DNA of 64,000 nt from Pseudomonas sp. Irchel s3h14 (GTDB taxonomy: Bacteria > Pseudomonadota > Gammaproteobacteria > Pseudomonadales > Pseudomonadaceae), in contig NZ_FYDJ01000006.1 of NCBI RefSeq assembly GCF_900187425.1, forward strand, positions 124,001-188,000, given 5' to 3'. Below are positions 52,193-61,791 of the stretch, in pieces. Both the position numbers and the translations under genes were made by a program. Position 1 is the stretch's first letter. Every line of letters starts with the position of its first letter. The notes under the pieces are model-generated. The model was not told the DNA's origin. It made no database searches and saw only the letters and a program-made list of their open reading frames with translations.

Positions 52193-52711
52193 ATGTCAGA
52201 CCAAAGCCGCCAGATGTCCCCCGAAGAAGCCGCTGAATTTGCCGAACAGGTATTCAACAAGGCGCGCGAGGGCGATGCGGCCATGATGGCTGCGCTGTTG
52301 ACCAAGGGCTTGCCGCCGAACTTGCGTAACCACAAGGGCGACACCTTGCTGATGCTGGCCGCTTACCACGGCCATGTGGAGACGGTAAAAGTCCTGCTCG
52401 AACACAAGGCTGACCCGGAAATCCGCAACGACAACGGCCAGAGCCCGATTGCCGGCGCGGCGTTCAAAGGTGACCTGGCGGTGGTCAAGGCACTGGTTGA
52501 AGGCGGCGCGCAAGTCGAAGGTTCGTCCTTCGACGGTCGTACGGCGCTGATGATGGCGGCGATGTTCAATCGCGTCGAAATCGTCGACTACCTGATCAGC
52601 AAAGGCGCCGACCCGAAAGCCAAGGACACCAATGGCGTCTCTGCGCTGGATGCCGCCAAGACGATGGGCGCGGTGGACACCACGGCGCAGTTGCAGAAAC
52701 TGCTTGGCTGA
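52193..52711 (+). CDS. Ankyrin-repeat protein
   Basis: The 172-aa protein has four ankyrin repeats. The helix pairs are NHKGDTLLMLAAYHGHVETVKVLLEHKADPE, NDNGQSPIAGAAFKGDLAVVKALVEGGAQVE, SFDGRTALMMAAMFNRVEIVDYLISKGADPK and DTNGVSALDAAKTMGAVDTTAQLQKLLG, preceded by a short acidic N-terminus. No signal peptide, so cytoplasmic. Such proteins mediate protein-protein contacts; in Pseudomonas one is found next to catalase (AnkB), but there is no catalase here. The start at 52193 has GGAG upstream. Confidence 0.9.
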   Translation: MSDQSRQMSPEEAAEFAEQVFNKAREGDAAMMAALLTKGLPPNLRNHKGDTLLMLAAYHGHVETVKVLLEHKADPEIRNDNGQSPIAGAAFKGDLAVVKALVEGGAQVEGSSFDGRTALMMAAMFNRVEIVDYLISKGADPKAKDTNGVSALDAAKTMGAVDTTAQLQKLLG

Positions 52712-52731
52712 TTTGCACCCTGTAGCTGCCA

Positions 52732-52878
52732 TGTAGCAGCTGTCGAGCTTGCGAGGCTGCGTTCGGCTGCGCAGCAGTCGTAAAACCTGTATGTGCGGTC
52801 TCCCTGAAACACCGCATCGCCTGATTTCACGACTGCTGCGCAGCCGAACGCAGCCTCGCAAGCTCGACAGCTGCTACA
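52732..52878. repeat. Long inverted repeat, second copy of the GTAGCAGCTG family
   Basis: Arms TGTAGCAGCTGTCGAGCTTG...CGTAAAA and the complement around a 45-base spacer, related to 13478-13624. The inner GGCTGCGTTCGGCTGCGCAG core is the same in both copies. Confidence 0.9.
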
Positions 52879-52889
52879 CATACACACCG

Positions 52890-54230
52890 TCAATACACCC
52901 AAACCTCAACCCGCCGATTCTTGATTCGCCCCTCATCCGCGCTATTGGCCGCCACTGGCATCTCGGCGCCAAAACCACGAATCTCGCGAAACACCACGCC
53001 GCTTTTCACCAGTTCCCGCCGCACCGCCATCGCGCGCAGTTTCGACAGCAGATCGGCGCGGGCCGGATCACTTTTGGCGTCGCCAAACCCCACCAGCGTC
53101 ACCTGCCGATTGGTCTTGTCACGCTGCTTTATATAGTCGAGTACCCGCCACAGGTCCTGCCGGGCCTTGTTGTCCAGCGTCGCACTGCCTTCTTCGAAAC
53201 GGAAATTCACTGTCAGTCGTTGGGCATGGCGACTGAGCGCCTGATAACCCTCAGGCATCAATGCATTCGGCGTGACGGTCATGGCCTGGACGGTCTGGGC
53301 GATAAAGCCATTGGCCGCAACAATCGCCTGACCCTTGCTGCTTTGTGCGAACGCCACCAGTGCGTCGGCCCAAGGGTTTTTCCCGTTGGGCGGCAAGTAA
53401 AAGAACAGCCGGCGGGACAGCGGATAGTCTTCCGTGGCAATCAGGCTGTTGAGCGGCAACATGGCTTGGGATTGGCCGTCGGCAATCGCCACGGCTTTGG
53501 CCTGACGCACATAAGGCAGGCCGATGAAGCCGATACCTTGCGGGTCGAGGCTGACCGCATCGGACAATTGCTCGCTGGATTCGAACCGTTTCGCAGCGCT
53601 GCTCAGTGTTTTCCCACGACGGCTGAGGACCAATTCCTTGAACGTGTCGTAGGTGCCCGATTGGTCATCCCGCGCATAGAGATGAATCGTCCCACCGCTG
53701 CCGCCGAGTTCTTCCCAGGTTTTTGCCTCGCCGCTGAAGATTCTTGCCAGTTGTTCGGTGTTCAGTTCACTCAACGGATTTTGCGGATGAAGGATGATTG
53801 CCAGGCCATCGATGGCGATGACCTGCTCGGCGCCGGGGCTTTTAAAGTCGCCCAGGCGTGCAAGGTCTGTCCGTTCGCTGTCCTTGATCGGGCGCGAAGA
53901 GGCGGCGAGGTCGGCGGTGGCGGTTTTCAGGGCGGTGAAACCGGTGCTGGAACCGTGGGCGGCAATGTCCACCGCGACCCGGCGGCCCTGAACGGTTTCG
54001 CCGATGACGCGCAGTTCGTTGGCTTTGTCCGGGGCTTCGCTGTGAATCTTCAGCAGGCCCTGTTCGCGCATCAATCCCTCAACCAACGCCGGGCCCAATG
54101 CCGCGCCAATGGTGTTGGAACCCTGGATGCGCAGCACCGGGCCAGACTCGGGCGTCGGCAACGCGCCCGCCGAAGTCGTCAGCGGCAGCCAGGCGCACAG
54201 CATCAACAGGAACAACACGCGTAGCGTCAT
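52890..54230 (-). CDS. PstS-like phosphate-binding domain fused to OmpA domain
   Basis: The 446-aa exported protein has a signal peptide (to about residue 23). A PstS/PBP-like domain (about 30-315) follows: LRIQGSNTIGAALGPALVEGL, VDIAAHGSSTGFTALKTATADLAASSRPIKD, LNTEQLARIFSGEAKTWEELGG and ARDDQSGTYDTFKELVL. A C-terminal OmpA-like peptidoglycan-binding domain begins near 340 and ends GRIKNRRVEVWVY. The combination suggests a substrate sensor or binder tethered to the cell wall, not an ABC transporter component, since no permease or ATPase is nearby. Confidence 0.85.
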   Translation of the reverse strand: MTLRVLFLLMLCAWLPLTTSAGALPTPESGPVLRIQGSNTIGAALGPALVEGLMREQGLLKIHSEAPDKANELRVIGETVQGRRVAVDIAAHGSSTGFTALKTATADLAASSRPIKDSERTDLARLGDFKSPGAEQVIAIDGLAIILHPQNPLSELNTEQLARIFSGEAKTWEELGGSGGTIHLYARDDQSGTYDTFKELVLSRRGKTLSSAAKRFESSEQLSDAVSLDPQGIGFIGLPYVRQAKAVAIADGQSQAMLPLNSLIATEDYPLSRRLFFYLPPNGKNPWADALVAFAQSSKGQAIVAANGFIAQTVQAMTVTPNALMPEGYQALSRHAQRLTVNFRFEEGSATLDNKARQDLWRVLDYIKQRDKTNRQVTLVGFGDAKSDPARADLLSKLRAMAVRRELVKSGVVFREIRGFGAEMPVAANSADEGRIKNRRVEVWVY

Positions 54231-54304
54231 GCCGGCACCTTATAAGCCAAAGGAAGTGCCGGGAGAATAAGACAGTAAGGTTTCTGAAAGATGACAGGGT
54301 GAGT

Positions 54305-54416
54305 GATCGTTCCCACGCTCTGCGTGGGAATGCATCCCGTGACGCTCTGCGTCACCTCCAGAGGCGGAACGCGGAGCGTCCCTGGCGGCATTTCCACGCG
54401 GAGCGTGGGAACGATC
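54305..54416. repeat. Inverted repeat of the GATCGTTCCCACGCTCTGCG family
   Basis: Third full copy of the family, between the PstS/OmpA gene and xthA. A fragment of one arm, GCGTGGGAACGATCG, also occurs alone at about 55331-55345. Confidence 0.88.
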
Positions 54417-54426
54417 TAAAGCGGGA

Positions 54427-55239
54427 TCAGCTCAGTTCAAGCCAGATCGGCGCGTGATCCGACGGTTTTTCCATCCCGCGCAATTCGTAATCCACACCCG
54501 CATCCTTCACGCGTGGCAACAACCCGTGGGACGCCATGATCAAGTCAATCCGCAGCCCACGCTTGGGCTCATCCTCAAAACCGCGGCTACGGTAGTCGAA
54601 CCAGCTGAAACGGTCGGCCACCTCCGGGTTCAAGTGACGGAAGCTGTCCACCAGGCCCCAGTTCTTCAAGCGAGCCATCCACTCGCGCTCTTCCGGCAGG
54701 AAGCTACATTTGCCGGTTTTCAGCCAGCGTTTCATGTTGTCCGGGCCGATACCGATGTCGCAGTCTTCCGGGGAAATGTTCACGTCGCCCATCACCACCA
54801 CCGGCTGATCGTTGCTGAACTGGCTTTCCAGCAATTGTTGCAGATCGCTGTAAAAGCGTTCCTTGGCCGGGAACTTGGTCGGGTGATCGCGACTTTCGCC
54901 CTGTGGGAAATAGCCGTTCATGATGGTCACCGGCACACCATTGGCGTCGGCGAACGTGCCCCAGATGAAGCGGCGCTGAGCGTCTTCTTCATCGGTGGCG
55001 AAACCTTTGTGCAGCGCGATAGGTTCCTGACGCGAGAGCAGGGCGACGCCGTAATGACCTTTTTGACCGTGGAAATACACGTGATAACCCAGCGCCTGAA
55101 CCTCGGCCAGCGGGAATTGGTCGTCGTGAACCTTGGTTTCCTGCAAGCCGATAACGTCTGGCTGATGCTTTTCGATCAGCGCTGCCAGCTGATGCGGGCG
55201 AGCGCGCAGCCCGTTGATGTTGAAGGAGACGATCTTCAT
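54427..55239 (-). CDS. xthA: Exodeoxyribonuclease III
   Basis: DNA-repair enzyme with AP-endonuclease and 3'-5' exonuclease activity. The 270-aa product has the four EEP-family motifs: [44 protein letters not shown] (catalytic Asp/Asn) and the final [11 protein letters not shown] (Asp-His). [11 protein letters not shown] supplies the Arg-Asp pair. The ATG at 55239 with GGAG upstream is preferred over a longer frame. Downstream lies a repeat element. Confidence 0.94.
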   Translation of the reverse strand: MKIVSFNINGLRARPHQLAALIEKHQPDVIGLQETKVHDDQFPLAEVQALGYHVYFHGQKGHYGVALLSRQEPIALHKGFATDEEDAQRRFIWGTFADANGVPVTIMNGYFPQGESRDHPTKFPAKERFYSDLQQLLESQFSNDQPVVVMGDVNISPEDCDIGIGPDNMKRWLKTGKCSFLPEEREWMARLKNWGLVDSFRHLNPEVADRFSWFDYRSRGFEDEPKRGLRIDLIMASHGLLPRVKDAGVDYELRGMEKPSDHAPIWLELS

Positions 55240-55415
55240 GGTCGGCAGTCCTGGCAAAAGGGCGATGCTAGCTGACATGTAGGATCGGGGCCAGCGTGGC
55301 AGTAGTCCAAATGCGCTGCTAATGTCTGGGGGCGTGGGAACGATCGCGACTGCGCAAGGCTCGTACCAATAAGAACGAGGCCTTTTTGAGCCTCGCCCAG
55401 GGGAGAACTACCGTT

Positions 55416-56066
55416 ATGCCCGAAACCTCGACCGTCATCGCCGATATTCACATGCTCGACAGCGGCTATTCCCGCGAAGCACGTTCGTTGTTGTACCAGG
55501 CTTACCGGCATGAGCCGACGTTCGGCTACCTGTTCGAAGCGGAGCGTCCCGGCTATGAACAACGGGTCCGCGCCACTGTGCGTGAACTGGTCAAGCAACA
55601 CTTTTTTCAGGAATTGCCGGCCATCGGCCTGCTGGTCAACGACCGGTTGATCGGCATCGCGCTGATCGCGCCGCCGCAACGCCGCCTGGGCATCACTGAA
55701 AGTTGGGCCTGGCGTCTGCGCATGGTGCTCAGCACCGGGTTTCGCTGCACCCGACGTTATCTCGAGTATCACGATGCCGTGATGGCTTGCGTGCCGTCCG
55801 ACTCGGTGCACCTGCTGCCGTTGCTGGGGGTTCATCCGCAATTTCAGGGCCAACACTTTGGCGAACAATTGCTGCAAGCGGTGCACAACTGGTGCGCAGT
55901 GGATGAACACTCCGAGGGCGTAATCCTCGATACCGGGAATCCTCGTTATCTGGAGTTCTACAAGCGTCAGGGTTATGAGGAAATCGGTGAGGTCGCCGTA
56001 GGACCGATTCGCGAACACGTGTTTTTCCATGCCAATCCGCAGGTGTTACAAACTGCAACGGCATAA
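55416..56066 (+). CDS. GNAT-family acetyltransferase
   Basis: The 216-aa protein has the acetyl-CoA binding segment LLPLLGVHPQFQGQHFGEQLLQAVHNW (Q/R-x-x-G-x-G/A-like QFQGQHFG) and LDTGNPRYLEFYKRQGYEEIGEV (beta6-alpha4). The N-terminal half has REARSLLYQAYRHEPTFGYLF, typical of the GNAT subgroup with unknown acceptor. An in-frame ATG ten codons upstream exists, but GGGAGA before 55416 supports the chosen start. Located between xthA and tamA, it shares no evident function with them. Confidence 0.82.
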   Translation: MPETSTVIADIHMLDSGYSREARSLLYQAYRHEPTFGYLFEAERPGYEQRVRATVRELVKQHFFQELPAIGLLVNDRLIGIALIAPPQRRLGITESWAWRLRMVLSTGFRCTRRYLEYHDAVMACVPSDSVHLLPLLGVHPQFQGQHFGEQLLQAVHNWCAVDEHSEGVILDTGNPRYLEFYKRQGYEEIGEVAVGPIREHVFFHANPQVLQTATA

Positions 56067-56131
56067 AGGTAGAACTTTCACCGCACGCCAGGCTCTATCA
56101 CGCTCCCAAGCTCGTGATAGCATCCGCGCCT

Positions 56132-57859
56132 ATGAATTTTCCAGGAAGAATGACCAGCGGCGTGCTGATGCTGATTACCAGCTGCGCGGCGCTGGCGCAA
56201 AGTGAATTGGATGTGCGGATCAAACCGTCCAACGATGAACTGAAAGCCAATATAGAGGGCTATATCGGCAGCCTCGGCGATCGTGACGAAGAAGCCTTGC
56301 TGCGCTTCAGTCGTGGCGCCGAAGAACAGGCACGCAAGGCCGCCCAGGCCTTGGGTTATTACCAGCCGCAGATCGACTCGGATGTGAAGGGCGGCAAGAC
56401 GCCGCGCCTGGTGCTGAACATCGATCCCGGCGAGCCGGTGCATTTGCGCAATGTCACTATTCGCATCGACGGCCCGGCCGCCTCCCTCAAATCCTTCCGT
56501 GTACCCAAAAGCGATGCGCTGAAAACCGGCGCCGTGCTCAACCATGGCCATTACGAAGACGCCAAACGCCTGATTCAGAATCAGGCCTCGCGCTATGGCT
56601 TTTTCAGTGGTTATTTCAGCAGCCAGAAATTGTTGGTCGACCCGCGAGCCGGCGTCGCCGACATCGAACTGATCTATAACAGCGGCCCGCGTTATTCATT
56701 GGGTAAGGTCAGTTTTGAAGGTGACACGCCGTTCGACGAAGACCTGCTGCGGCGCATGGTGCCCTTCAAGGCGGGCGCGCCTTATGACTCCGAACTGATC
56801 GCCGAACTCAGTCAGGCCATGCAATCGAGCGGCTATTTCGAAAGCGTGCGGGTGGATGCGGCGCCGACGGCGTCCAAGAACGACGTGATCCCGGTGGACG
56901 TCAAACTCGAAACCCGCAAACCACGGACCATGGGTCTGGGGCTGGGTTATTCCACCGACGTCGGCCCACGGGTCAAGGCCAACTGGACCCGGCATTGGGT
57001 CAACCCTCAAGGGCACAGTTATGGCTGGGAGACTGAAGTTTCCGCGCCCCGGCAGAACGTCGGTGTGTTCTACGACATTCCCCTGGACCCGCCGCTGACC
57101 GACAAACTGCGGTTCGCCGGTGGTTATCAGAACGAAGAAATCGCAGACAAGGACTCCCTCAGCAAACTGCTGACCGTCGGCCCCGAGTGGCACAGCAAGT
57201 TGCCCAGCGGTTGGCAGCGGGTGGTGTCGCTCAAGTGGCAGCGCGAGGAATACAGGCTCGGCGACGACTCAGGGCTCAGCACGTTGCTGATGCCTGGCGT
57301 CAGCTATTCCTACCTGAAAAGTGATAACCGCATCGACCCGCACAACGGTTATCGCCTGGAATTCGAGACCAAAGTGGCCAAGGAAGGTTTGGGCTCCGAC
57401 ACCAACCTGCTTTACGGCACCGCGTTGGTGAAAGGCTTGACCACGGTCTTCGACAAACACCGCTTCCTCGGTCGGGTGCAGGTCGGCGGTAGCGCCACCA
57501 ATGGCTATAAATCAGTGCCGCCGTCGTTGCGCTTCTTTGCCGGTGGCGATCAGAGCGTGCGCGGGTACGATTACCAGAGCCTGTCCCCGGAGAACTCCGA
57601 GGGCGACCGCATCGGTGGCCGCTACATGGTTGCCGGCAGCGTCGAGTATCAGTACTCCATCGCCGAAAAATGGCGAGTCGCGACGTTCATCGATCAGGGC
57701 AACTCTTTCAATACCCTCGAACTGCCAAACCTCAAGACCGGTGTCGGTATCGGTGTGCGCTGGGTTTCTCCGGTGGGGCCGATACGCCTCGACCTGGCTC
57801 ATGCGATGGACGACGACGGCGGCATTCGATTGCACTTTTCCATGGGGCCTGAGCTGTGA
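56132..57859 (+). CDS. tamA: Translocation and assembly module outer-membrane protein TamA
   Basis: Omp85-family barrel that works with TamB in outer-membrane biogenesis and phospholipid transport. The 575-aa product has a short signal sequence (to about SCAALAQ), about three POTRA domains (25-265; for example YSLGKVSFEGDTPFDEDLLRRMVPFKAGAPYDSELIAELSQAMQSSGYFE), and a barrel with RFFAGGDQSVRGYDYQSLSPEN, the Omp85 motif 3 (QSVRGY). The C-terminal strand is GPIRLDLAHAMDDDGGIRLHFSMGPEL. The start may also be the ATG at 56150. The stop overlaps the tamB GTG by four bases, so the two are co-translated. Confidence 0.92.
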   Translation: MNFPGRMTSGVLMLITSCAALAQSELDVRIKPSNDELKANIEGYIGSLGDRDEEALLRFSRGAEEQARKAAQALGYYQPQIDSDVKGGKTPRLVLNIDPGEPVHLRNVTIRIDGPAASLKSFRVPKSDALKTGAVLNHGHYEDAKRLIQNQASRYGFFSGYFSSQKLLVDPRAGVADIELIYNSGPRYSLGKVSFEGDTPFDEDLLRRMVPFKAGAPYDSELIAELSQAMQSSGYFESVRVDAAPTASKNDVIPVDVKLETRKPRTMGLGLGYSTDVGPRVKANWTRHWVNPQGHSYGWETEVSAPRQNVGVFYDIPLDPPLTDKLRFAGGYQNEEIADKDSLSKLLTVGPEWHSKLPSGWQRVVSLKWQREEYRLGDDSGLSTLLMPGVSYSYLKSDNRIDPHNGYRLEFETKVAKEGLGSDTNLLYGTALVKGLTTVFDKHRFLGRVQVGGSATNGYKSVPPSLRFFAGGDQSVRGYDYQSLSPENSEGDRIGGRYMVAGSVEYQYSIAEKWRVATFIDQGNSFNTLELPNLKTGVGIGVRWVSPVGPIRLDLAHAMDDDGGIRLHFSMGPEL

Positions 57860-60800
57860 AGCGTGGTTTGAAAGTAACGCTGCTGGCGATTCTGGCGCTG
57901 CTGATGCTGGTCGTCCTGACCGTGGCCACGGTGCTGGGCACGGCAACGGGCAGTCGCTGGGCGCTGGTGTTTGTGCCAGGTTTGACCGTCGAGAATTTCC
58001 AGGGTCGTTTGGGCGGACAGTGGAGTGCCGACCATCTGCTGTGGCAGCAGGACAGTAGTCGAGTCGAGCTGAACAAGGTGATTTTCGCCTGGTCGCCGTT
58101 GTGCCTGACGCGCATGACCCTGTGCATCGAGCAATTGAAAGCCGATCAGGTCAGCCTGCAATTTCCGCCCGGCACGGAAGAAGAAAGCAGCGGGCCGATC
58201 AGTCTCCCGGATTTGAAACTGCCTTTGGCCATCGAGCTGGGCGATGTCCAGGTCGGCAGCCTGATGTTCAACGGCAGCGAAGAACTCAAGGGCCTGCAAC
58301 TGGCGGCGCACTGGACGGTCAACGGCTTGCAGATCGACTCCGTTCATTTGCAAAGGGATGACCTGAGCCTGAATCTTTCAGGCCTGCTGCAACCCAGCGG
58401 CAACTGGCCGCTCAAGGCCGAAGGCAAACTGACCCTGCCAGCCCCCGGCACCGGGCCTTGGACGCTGGCGCTGAAGGTCGACGGCGATCTGCTGAAAACC
58501 CTGAACCTGAAAGCCGACAGCAGCGGTTACCTCAACGGGCAATTGACCGGCGAACTGCAACCGCTGGTGGAAAACCTGCCGGCCAAGGTGCGGATCACCG
58601 GTGACGGTTTCAAGCCTAGCGCCGATCTGCCGGACACCCTGCAACTCAACCAACTGGAACTCACCGGCGACGGCGACCTGAAAAACGGTTACCAGTTGCT
58701 TGGCAGAGCCACGTTGCCTGGCGAAAAAGGACCCGTCGCGTTGTTGCTGCAAGGCAAGGTCGACACCAATGGCGCTCAGATCGCCGGGTTGGACCTCACT
58801 GCCAACGACAAGCAAAGCCTGAAACTCACCGGCAACCTCGACTGGAGCAAAGGCCTGAGCGCCGATGCCAAAATCGACTGGCTGGATTTCCCGTGGCACA
58901 GCCTTTATCCACTGATCGACGAGCCCGAAGTGGCGTTGCGCAGCTTCAACGGTGAAGTCTCCTACACCGACGGTAAATACCTCGGCAACTTCAAAGCCGC
59001 ACTCGACGGCCCGGCCGGGGCGTTCAGCCTTACCAGCCCGTTCAGCGGTGATCTGACGAAAATCTACCTGCAACAAATTCAACTCGAAGCCGGGCAGGGC
59101 AAGGCCGAAGGGCACCTGAACCTGCAGTTCGCCGACGGCATTGCCTGGGACACCGCGCTGGACCTGTCGGCGATCAATCCGGCGTATTGGGTCGCGGAGT
59201 TGCCGGGCACCCTGGCCGGACCGTTGCGCAGTAAAGGCGAGATGAAGAATGAAAAACTCAGCCTGACCGCTGATCTCGATCTGAAAGGCAAGCTGCGCGG
59301 CCAACCGGCAGTGGTCCAGGCCAAAGCCGATGGCGGCGGCGAGCAATGGAACCTCAGCGCATTGCAGATTCGCCTCGGCGACAACAGCATCAACGGCAAG
59401 GGCAGTCTGCAACAGAAGCTCGCCGGTCAGATCGATATCAAGCTGCCGCGCCTGGGCCAGCTGTGGCCGCAACTGCGCGGTCAGCTCAATGGTCGCGTCG
59501 ATGTCGCCGGGACACTCAAGGCCCCGCAAGGCAAGCTCGGGCTGCAAGGCACGCAACTGGCCTTCGAAGACAATCGCCTGCAAAGCCTGAATCTGGACGC
59601 CACCCTCGACAGCGCGCAGCGCGCGAAAATCGACCTCAAGGGCAGCGGCATTCAGGCCGGTGAGACGTCACTGGGGACGCTGACCGCCAGCGGCCAGGGT
59701 GATATCAAAAACCAGAAACTCACCCTCGACCTGCAAGGGCCGAAGCTGAAACTCGCGCTCGGCCTCGACGGCAATCTGGACCAAGGCAATTGGCGTGGGC
59801 GCCTGGCCAGCGGCGATATCCAGGCCGGCGGTCAAGACTGGAAACTGCAAGGTCCGGCGAAGTTGGAGCGGCTGGCGGACGGCAAGATCAATTTTGGCGC
59901 TCACTGCTGGACGTCCGGCCCGGCCAGCCTGTGCGGTGAGGATCAGCGCCTGATGCCTGAGCCGAAGCTGCGTTATCACCTCAAACAATTCCCGATCGAC
60001 AGCCTGGCGCAGTGGTTGCCCAAAGATTTCACCTGGAAGGGCCGGCTCAACGCCGACCTGCAACTGGACCTGCCGGCCAGCGGCCCGAACGGCCAGATCA
60101 GCGTCGATGCCAGCGGCGGCACGTTGCGCATCAAGGAGAAGGACCAGTGGCTGGATTTCCCGTACCAGACCCTGAAACTCAACAGCAAACTCACGCCCAA
60201 GCGCATCGACACTGACCTCAACTTCGTCGGCGGCAAGCTCGGTGAGCTTATGCTCCAGGCGCAGATCAATCCGTTGCCGAAGGACAAGCCACTGACCGGC
60301 TCATTCCGTTTGAATGGACTGGACCTGTCGGTGGCGCGGCCGTTTGTGCCGATGGTCGAGAAACTGACCGGACGCTTGAATGGCAGCGGCACGCTCGCAG
60401 GTACGCTGCTGGCGCCGCAGGTCAACGGCAATCTGCTGCTCAGCGATGGTGAGATTTCCGGGCCTGAACTGCCGATGGACCTTGAAGCGCTGCAACTTCA
60501 AGCCGTGATCGCTGGCGAAACCGTGCAATTGAACGGCGGCTGGAAAAGCGGCAAGACCGGGCAGGGCACCTTGAGCGGCAACATCGCCTGGGGTCAGGCA
60601 TTGGTGGTGGATCTGGCGCTCAAAGGTACGCAATTGCCCGTCACCGTCGAGCCGTACGCCAAGCTGGAAGTGGCGCCGGACCTGAAGATTTCGGTGAAGG
60701 ACGACAAACTGGCGATCACCGGCAAAGTGTTGGTGCCGAAAGGCGAGATCACCGTGCGCGAGTTGCCGCCATCGACGGTCAAGGTGTCCGATGACACGGT

Positions 60801-61530
60801 GATCGTCGGTCAGCAGACCGAAGAGGGCAAACCGCCGATGGCCATGGCGATGGACATCGATGTGGTGGTCGGTCAGGACAAACTCAGCTTCGCCGGGTTT
60901 GGCCTGACCGCCAACCTGCAAGGTCATGTGCACATCGGCGACAACATGGACACCCGCGGCGAGCTCTGGCTCAACGATGGGCGATACCGTGCCTATGGTC
61001 AGCGATTGACCGTGCGCCGGGCGCGTTTGCTGTTTGCAGGTCCCATCGATCAGCCGTATCTGGACATCGAAGCAATCCGCCAGACCGACGACGTGATCGC
61101 CGGCATTCGCCTGAGCGGCAGCGCCGAGCAGCCGACCACACAGATCTTCTCCGAGCCGGCCATGAGTCAGGAACAGGCGTTGTCCTATCTGGTGCTGGGG
61201 CGTCCGCTGAGCACCAGCGGTGAGGACAACAACATGCTGGCTCAAGCGGCCCTCGGGTTGGGCTTGATGGGCAGTTCGGGAGTGACCAGCGGCTTGGCCA
61301 AGAACCTGGGGATTCAGGACTTCCAGCTCGACACTCAGGGCAGCGGCAACGCCACCAGCGTGGTAGCCAGCGGCAATATCTCCGAGAAGCTCAGCCTGCG
61401 TTATGGCGTTGGCGTGTTCGAGCCGGCCAACACCATCGCCTTGCGTTACAAGCTGAGCAAGAAGGTCTACCTCGAAGCGGCGGGCGGCGTGGCCAGTTCG
61501 CTGGACATCTTCTACAAGCGGGATTTCTAA
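57856..61530 (+). CDS. tamB: Translocation and assembly module inner-membrane protein TamB
   Basis: AsmA-like/DUF490 bridge protein that spans the periplasm from an inner-membrane anchor to TamA and carries lipids. The 1224-aa product has an N-terminal membrane helix (LKVTLLAILALLMLVVLTVATVLG), a long beta-helical body of repeating amphipathic strands, and the C-terminal DUF490 domain (LSFAGFGLTANLQGHVHIGD to LRYGVGVFEPANTIALRYKLSKKVYLEAAGGVASSLDIFYKRDF). The start is GTG inside the tamA stop (GTGA). Length is normal for the family. Confidence 0.95.
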   Translation: MKRGLKVTLLAILALLMLVVLTVATVLGTATGSRWALVFVPGLTVENFQGRLGGQWSADHLLWQQDSSRVELNKVIFAWSPLCLTRMTLCIEQLKADQVSLQFPPGTEEESSGPISLPDLKLPLAIELGDVQVGSLMFNGSEELKGLQLAAHWTVNGLQIDSVHLQRDDLSLNLSGLLQPSGNWPLKAEGKLTLPAPGTGPWTLALKVDGDLLKTLNLKADSSGYLNGQLTGELQPLVENLPAKVRITGDGFKPSADLPDTLQLNQLELTGDGDLKNGYQLLGRATLPGEKGPVALLLQGKVDTNGAQIAGLDLTANDKQSLKLTGNLDWSKGLSADAKIDWLDFPWHSLYPLIDEPEVALRSFNGEVSYTDGKYLGNFKAALDGPAGAFSLTSPFSGDLTKIYLQQIQLEAGQGKAEGHLNLQFADGIAWDTALDLSAINPAYWVAELPGTLAGPLRSKGEMKNEKLSLTADLDLKGKLRGQPAVVQAKADGGGEQWNLSALQIRLGDNSINGKGSLQQKLAGQIDIKLPRLGQLWPQLRGQLNGRVDVAGTLKAPQGKLGLQGTQLAFEDNRLQSLNLDATLDSAQRAKIDLKGSGIQAGETSLGTLTASGQGDIKNQKLTLDLQGPKLKLALGLDGNLDQGNWRGRLASGDIQAGGQDWKLQGPAKLERLADGKINFGAHCWTSGPASLCGEDQRLMPEPKLRYHLKQFPIDSLAQWLPKDFTWKGRLNADLQLDLPASGPNGQISVDASGGTLRIKEKDQWLDFPYQTLKLNSKLTPKRIDTDLNFVGGKLGELMLQAQINPLPKDKPLTGSFRLNGLDLSVARPFVPMVEKLTGRLNGSGTLAGTLLAPQVNGNLLLSDGEISGPELPMDLEALQLQAVIAGETVQLNGGWKSGKTGQGTLSGNIAWGQALVVDLALKGTQLPVTVEPYAKLEVAPDLKISVKDDKLAITGKVLVPKGEITVRELPPSTVKVSDDTVIVGQQTEEGKPPMAMAMDIDVVVGQDKLSFAGFGLTANLQGHVHIGDNMDTRGELWLNDGRYRAYGQRLTVRRARLLFAGPIDQPYLDIEAIRQTDDVIAGIRLSGSAEQPTTQIFSEPAMSQEQALSYLVLGRPLSTSGEDNNMLAQAALGLGLMGSSGVTSGLAKNLGIQDFQLDTQGSGNATSVVASGNISEKLSLRYGVGVFEPANTIALRYKLSKKVYLEAAGGVASSLDIFYKRDF

Positions 61531-61560
61531 ACTCCCGCTCCTCCAAAACCGATTCGCTGC

Positions 61561-61643
61561 CTTCGCGAGCAAGCCCGCTCCCACATTTAACCGCGTTTGC
61601 CCAGACAACTCGGTCAAGTGTGGGAGCGGGCTTGCTCGCGAAG
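61561..61643. repeat. REPIN of the GCTCCCACA subtype
   Basis: Inverted units CTTCGCGAGCAAGCCCGCTC and complement downstream of tamB. Confidence 0.9.
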
Positions 61644-61721
61644 GGCGCGCTGCGGTCATCGATCCGAAGCAACTTTGCCGCGCCATTTATCAACTAAATA
61701 GCAAGCAACCTAACTATTGCG

Positions 61722-61776
61722 TTGACATTCACTGTCTAGGCAGTAACATCTCGACATACATTCTCTGCCTAGGCAG
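61722..61776 (+). promoter_or_regulatory. Promoter of the MarR-efflux operon with two palindromic operators
   Basis: TTGACA (61722-61727), 16-base spacer and TAACAT (61744-61749) fit a sigma-70 promoter. CTGTCTAGGCAG (61732-61743) lies inside the spacer, and the perfect palindrome CTGCCTAGGCAG (61765-61776) just before the gene. Their positions point to autorepression by the MarR protein encoded next. Confidence 0.75.
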
Positions 61777-61791
61777 CTAATTGGTGGCCAG

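Noticed and set aside
1391..61643. Repeated palindromes as a possible CRISPR array
   Set aside because: Units are dispersed kilobases apart in inverted pairs, not tandem direct repeats with uniform spacers, and no cas genes are present.
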